DNA from: JAAOYC01 sp036481345
GTDB taxonomy: Archaea > Nanobdellota > Nanobdellia > Woesearchaeales > WJKL01
DNA length: 6,266 bases
Assembly: GCA_036481345.1 (NCBI GenBank)
Contig: JAZGHU010000024.1
Span: 1 to 6,266 of the forward strand
Direction: 5' to 3'
Part shown: positions 5,626 through 6,266 of the stretch, piece after piece
How positions within the stretch are numbered: the stretch's first letter is position 1
Layout: the number at the start of each line of letters is the position of its first letter
The notes under the pieces: generated by a model
What the model saw: the letters and a program-made list of their open reading frames with translations, nothing else
Database searches by the model: none
What the model was told of the DNA's origin: nothing
Program-made: the position numbers and the translations under genes

Positions 5626-5635
5626 GTTTATAAAG
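5626..5635 (-). promoter_or_regulatory. TATA box of the cupin gene
   Basis: On the minus strand this reads CTTTATAAAC, preceded by TAAA. Its centre is about 26 bp upstream of the ATG at 5605, giving a leaderless mRNA. It shares TAAACTTT with the promoter of the Lon-like gene. Confidence 0.65.
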
Positions 5636-5656
5636 TTTAGTAAATTAAGAATATTT

Positions 5657-6199
5657 TCAAAGCAATTGAGTAATTGTTTCTGCATAAGTAACAACTTCAA
5701 TTACAAAGTCATTAATTCTTTTTGTTTCTTGGTTCAAAGGCGCATTATTTCCTATTGTGCTTTGATGTTTAGCATAACCTGAAATTTCATGATCAACTGA
5801 TGGCATTGATTCAAGCATTACCCTCACATCAAATGCAACAGATGAATGTGTTAATTCTTCTTTTGTTATAGAATATTCTTTATGATGTCTAAATTCCTCC
5901 CCTATACACATCAAATCATCATTCATAGGTGTACTACATATGCAGCATCTTTCAATAATTTCATGGTCTTCACCATTGTACATACCATCAGTTTCAATTT
6001 GGTCATATCCTGTTTCTTCTTTAATTTTCTTTAATGCTTGTTCTACACAATCTTCACTACTACAACAATCATATCCAACTAATGTTTCCTCTTCGTGTTT
6101 AAAATAATGAAGATTGAAATCAACTTTTTCTTTATCATAAGACTTTAATAATTCAATTGCTTTGTCGATTATTGCCTGTTGTTCTTCTGTAAGTTCCAT
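5657..6199 (-). CDS. Cysteine-rich orphan protein of 180 aa
   Basis: No family was recognised. The protein starts with an amphipathic helix (ELTEEQQAIIDKAIELLKS, 2-20). Seven Cys follow in two groups: C45, C46, C51 and C85, C86, C88, C98, with H105 and H106 shortly after. Two Cys-Cys pairs and a CxC suggest a structural metal site, most simply zinc, but the order does not match a standard zinc finger. A region with helix-like charge pattern (52-63) lies between the clusters. The C-terminal part has a long hydrophobic helix-like segment (INDFVIEVVTYAETITQLL, 162-180). There is no signal peptide and the protein is acidic. The stop is TGA at 5659-5657. It lies 2 bp after a probable upstream gene end, so it may be cotranscribed; no strong TATA box is visible. 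The next gene downstream, the cupin, has its own promoter in the 51-bp gap. Confidence 0.8.
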   Translation of the reverse strand: MELTEEQQAIIDKAIELLKSYDKEKVDFNLHYFKHEEETLVGYDCCSSEDCVEQALKKIKEETGYDQIETDGMYNGEDHEIIERCCICSTPMNDDLMCIGEEFRHHKEYSITKEELTHSSVAFDVRVMLESMPSVDHEISGYAKHQSTIGNNAPLNQETKRINDFVIEVVTYAETITQLL

Positions 6200-6201
6200 T
6201 T

Positions 6202-6264
6202 TTATTTCCTATCAAAACTTGCTGAGCCATTAAAACCTTTTCCAGATATTCCCGATACATAATG
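6202..6264 (-). CDS. C-terminal end of an unidentified upstream gene (partial, runs off the right edge)
   Basis: On the minus strand one frame entering from the right edge is open for 20 codons (start of visible part HYVSGISGKG, end ASFDRK) and stops at TAA 6204-6202. The stop is 2 bp before the ATG of the cysteine-rich gene, an operon-like spacing. The Gly/Ser-rich composition is protein-like but names no family. Another frame is also open across this short edge, so the assignment rests mainly on spacing. Confidence 0.4.
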   Translation of the reverse strand, partial: HYVSGISGKGFNGSASFDRK

Positions 6265-6266
6265 AC

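Noticed and set aside
6164..6266. Alternative minus-strand frame at the right edge, running into the cysteine-rich gene
   Set aside because: It would overlap the start of the next gene by about 35 bp, and its continuation has unlikely composition. The frame ending at 6202 fits better, but certainty is low.
1..6266. CRISPR array or insertion sequence
   Set aside because: No regularly spaced repeats, terminal inverted repeats or transposase or Cas motifs were seen; the one repeat pair is single-copy on each side of a gene.

Overview
The window looks archaeal. It is very AT-rich, and nearly every gene start has a TATA-like box centred about 26-30 bp upstream of the ATG. That spacing puts the predicted transcription start on or next to the start codon, so mRNAs would be leaderless, and no Shine-Dalgarno motif is needed. 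The largest protein resembles archaeal-type LonB proteases, and genes are packed with gaps of 2-130 bp. A small-genome AT-rich archaeon, perhaps of the DPANN type (Woesearchaeota or Pacearchaeota), would fit. The lineage is inference; only the archaeal assignment is well supported.

Layout. Positions 2-109 hold the last 35 codons of a plus-strand gene that starts outside the window. Next is a plus-strand gene for an unrecognised soluble 251-aa protein (149-904). It converges on a minus-strand DUF1284-like protein with two cysteine clusters (935-1369). A 132-bp spacer with a GC-richer island follows, then a minus-strand MazG-like nucleotide pyrophosphohydrolase (1502-1819). The mazG-like gene shares a 129-bp divergent promoter region with a plus-strand four-helix membrane protein (1949-2374). 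That gene overlaps by 8 bp, tail to tail, a large minus-strand Lon-like protein of 939 aa (2367-5186). Upstream of the Lon-like gene on the same strand are a cupin (5219-5605), a cysteine-rich orphan of 180 aa (5657-6199) and probably the last 20 codons of another gene (6202-6264).

How the genes relate. MazG-like enzymes remove non-canonical or excess nucleotides, and the Lon-like protein would degrade or remodel proteins, so both fit quality control. The cupin, Lon-like and mazG-like genes each appear to have their own promoter, so no tight multigene system is evident. The cupin and Lon-like promoters share the 8-mer TAAACTTT, which may be only a common BRE/TATA flavour. The cysteine-rich gene and the partial gene before it, 2 bp apart, may form an operon.

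The most unusual item is the Lon-like protein. It keeps Walker A, a sensor-2-like RDL motif and the Ser-Lys protease dyad. Its Walker B is degenerate, it lacks transmembrane segments, and it carries some 370 residues between the Walker A strand and the Walker B region. A 16-bp direct repeat lies just 3' of both the DUF1284 and mazG-like genes. No tRNA, rRNA, CRISPR array or insertion sequence was recognised. No stretch above 300 bp lacks a gene.
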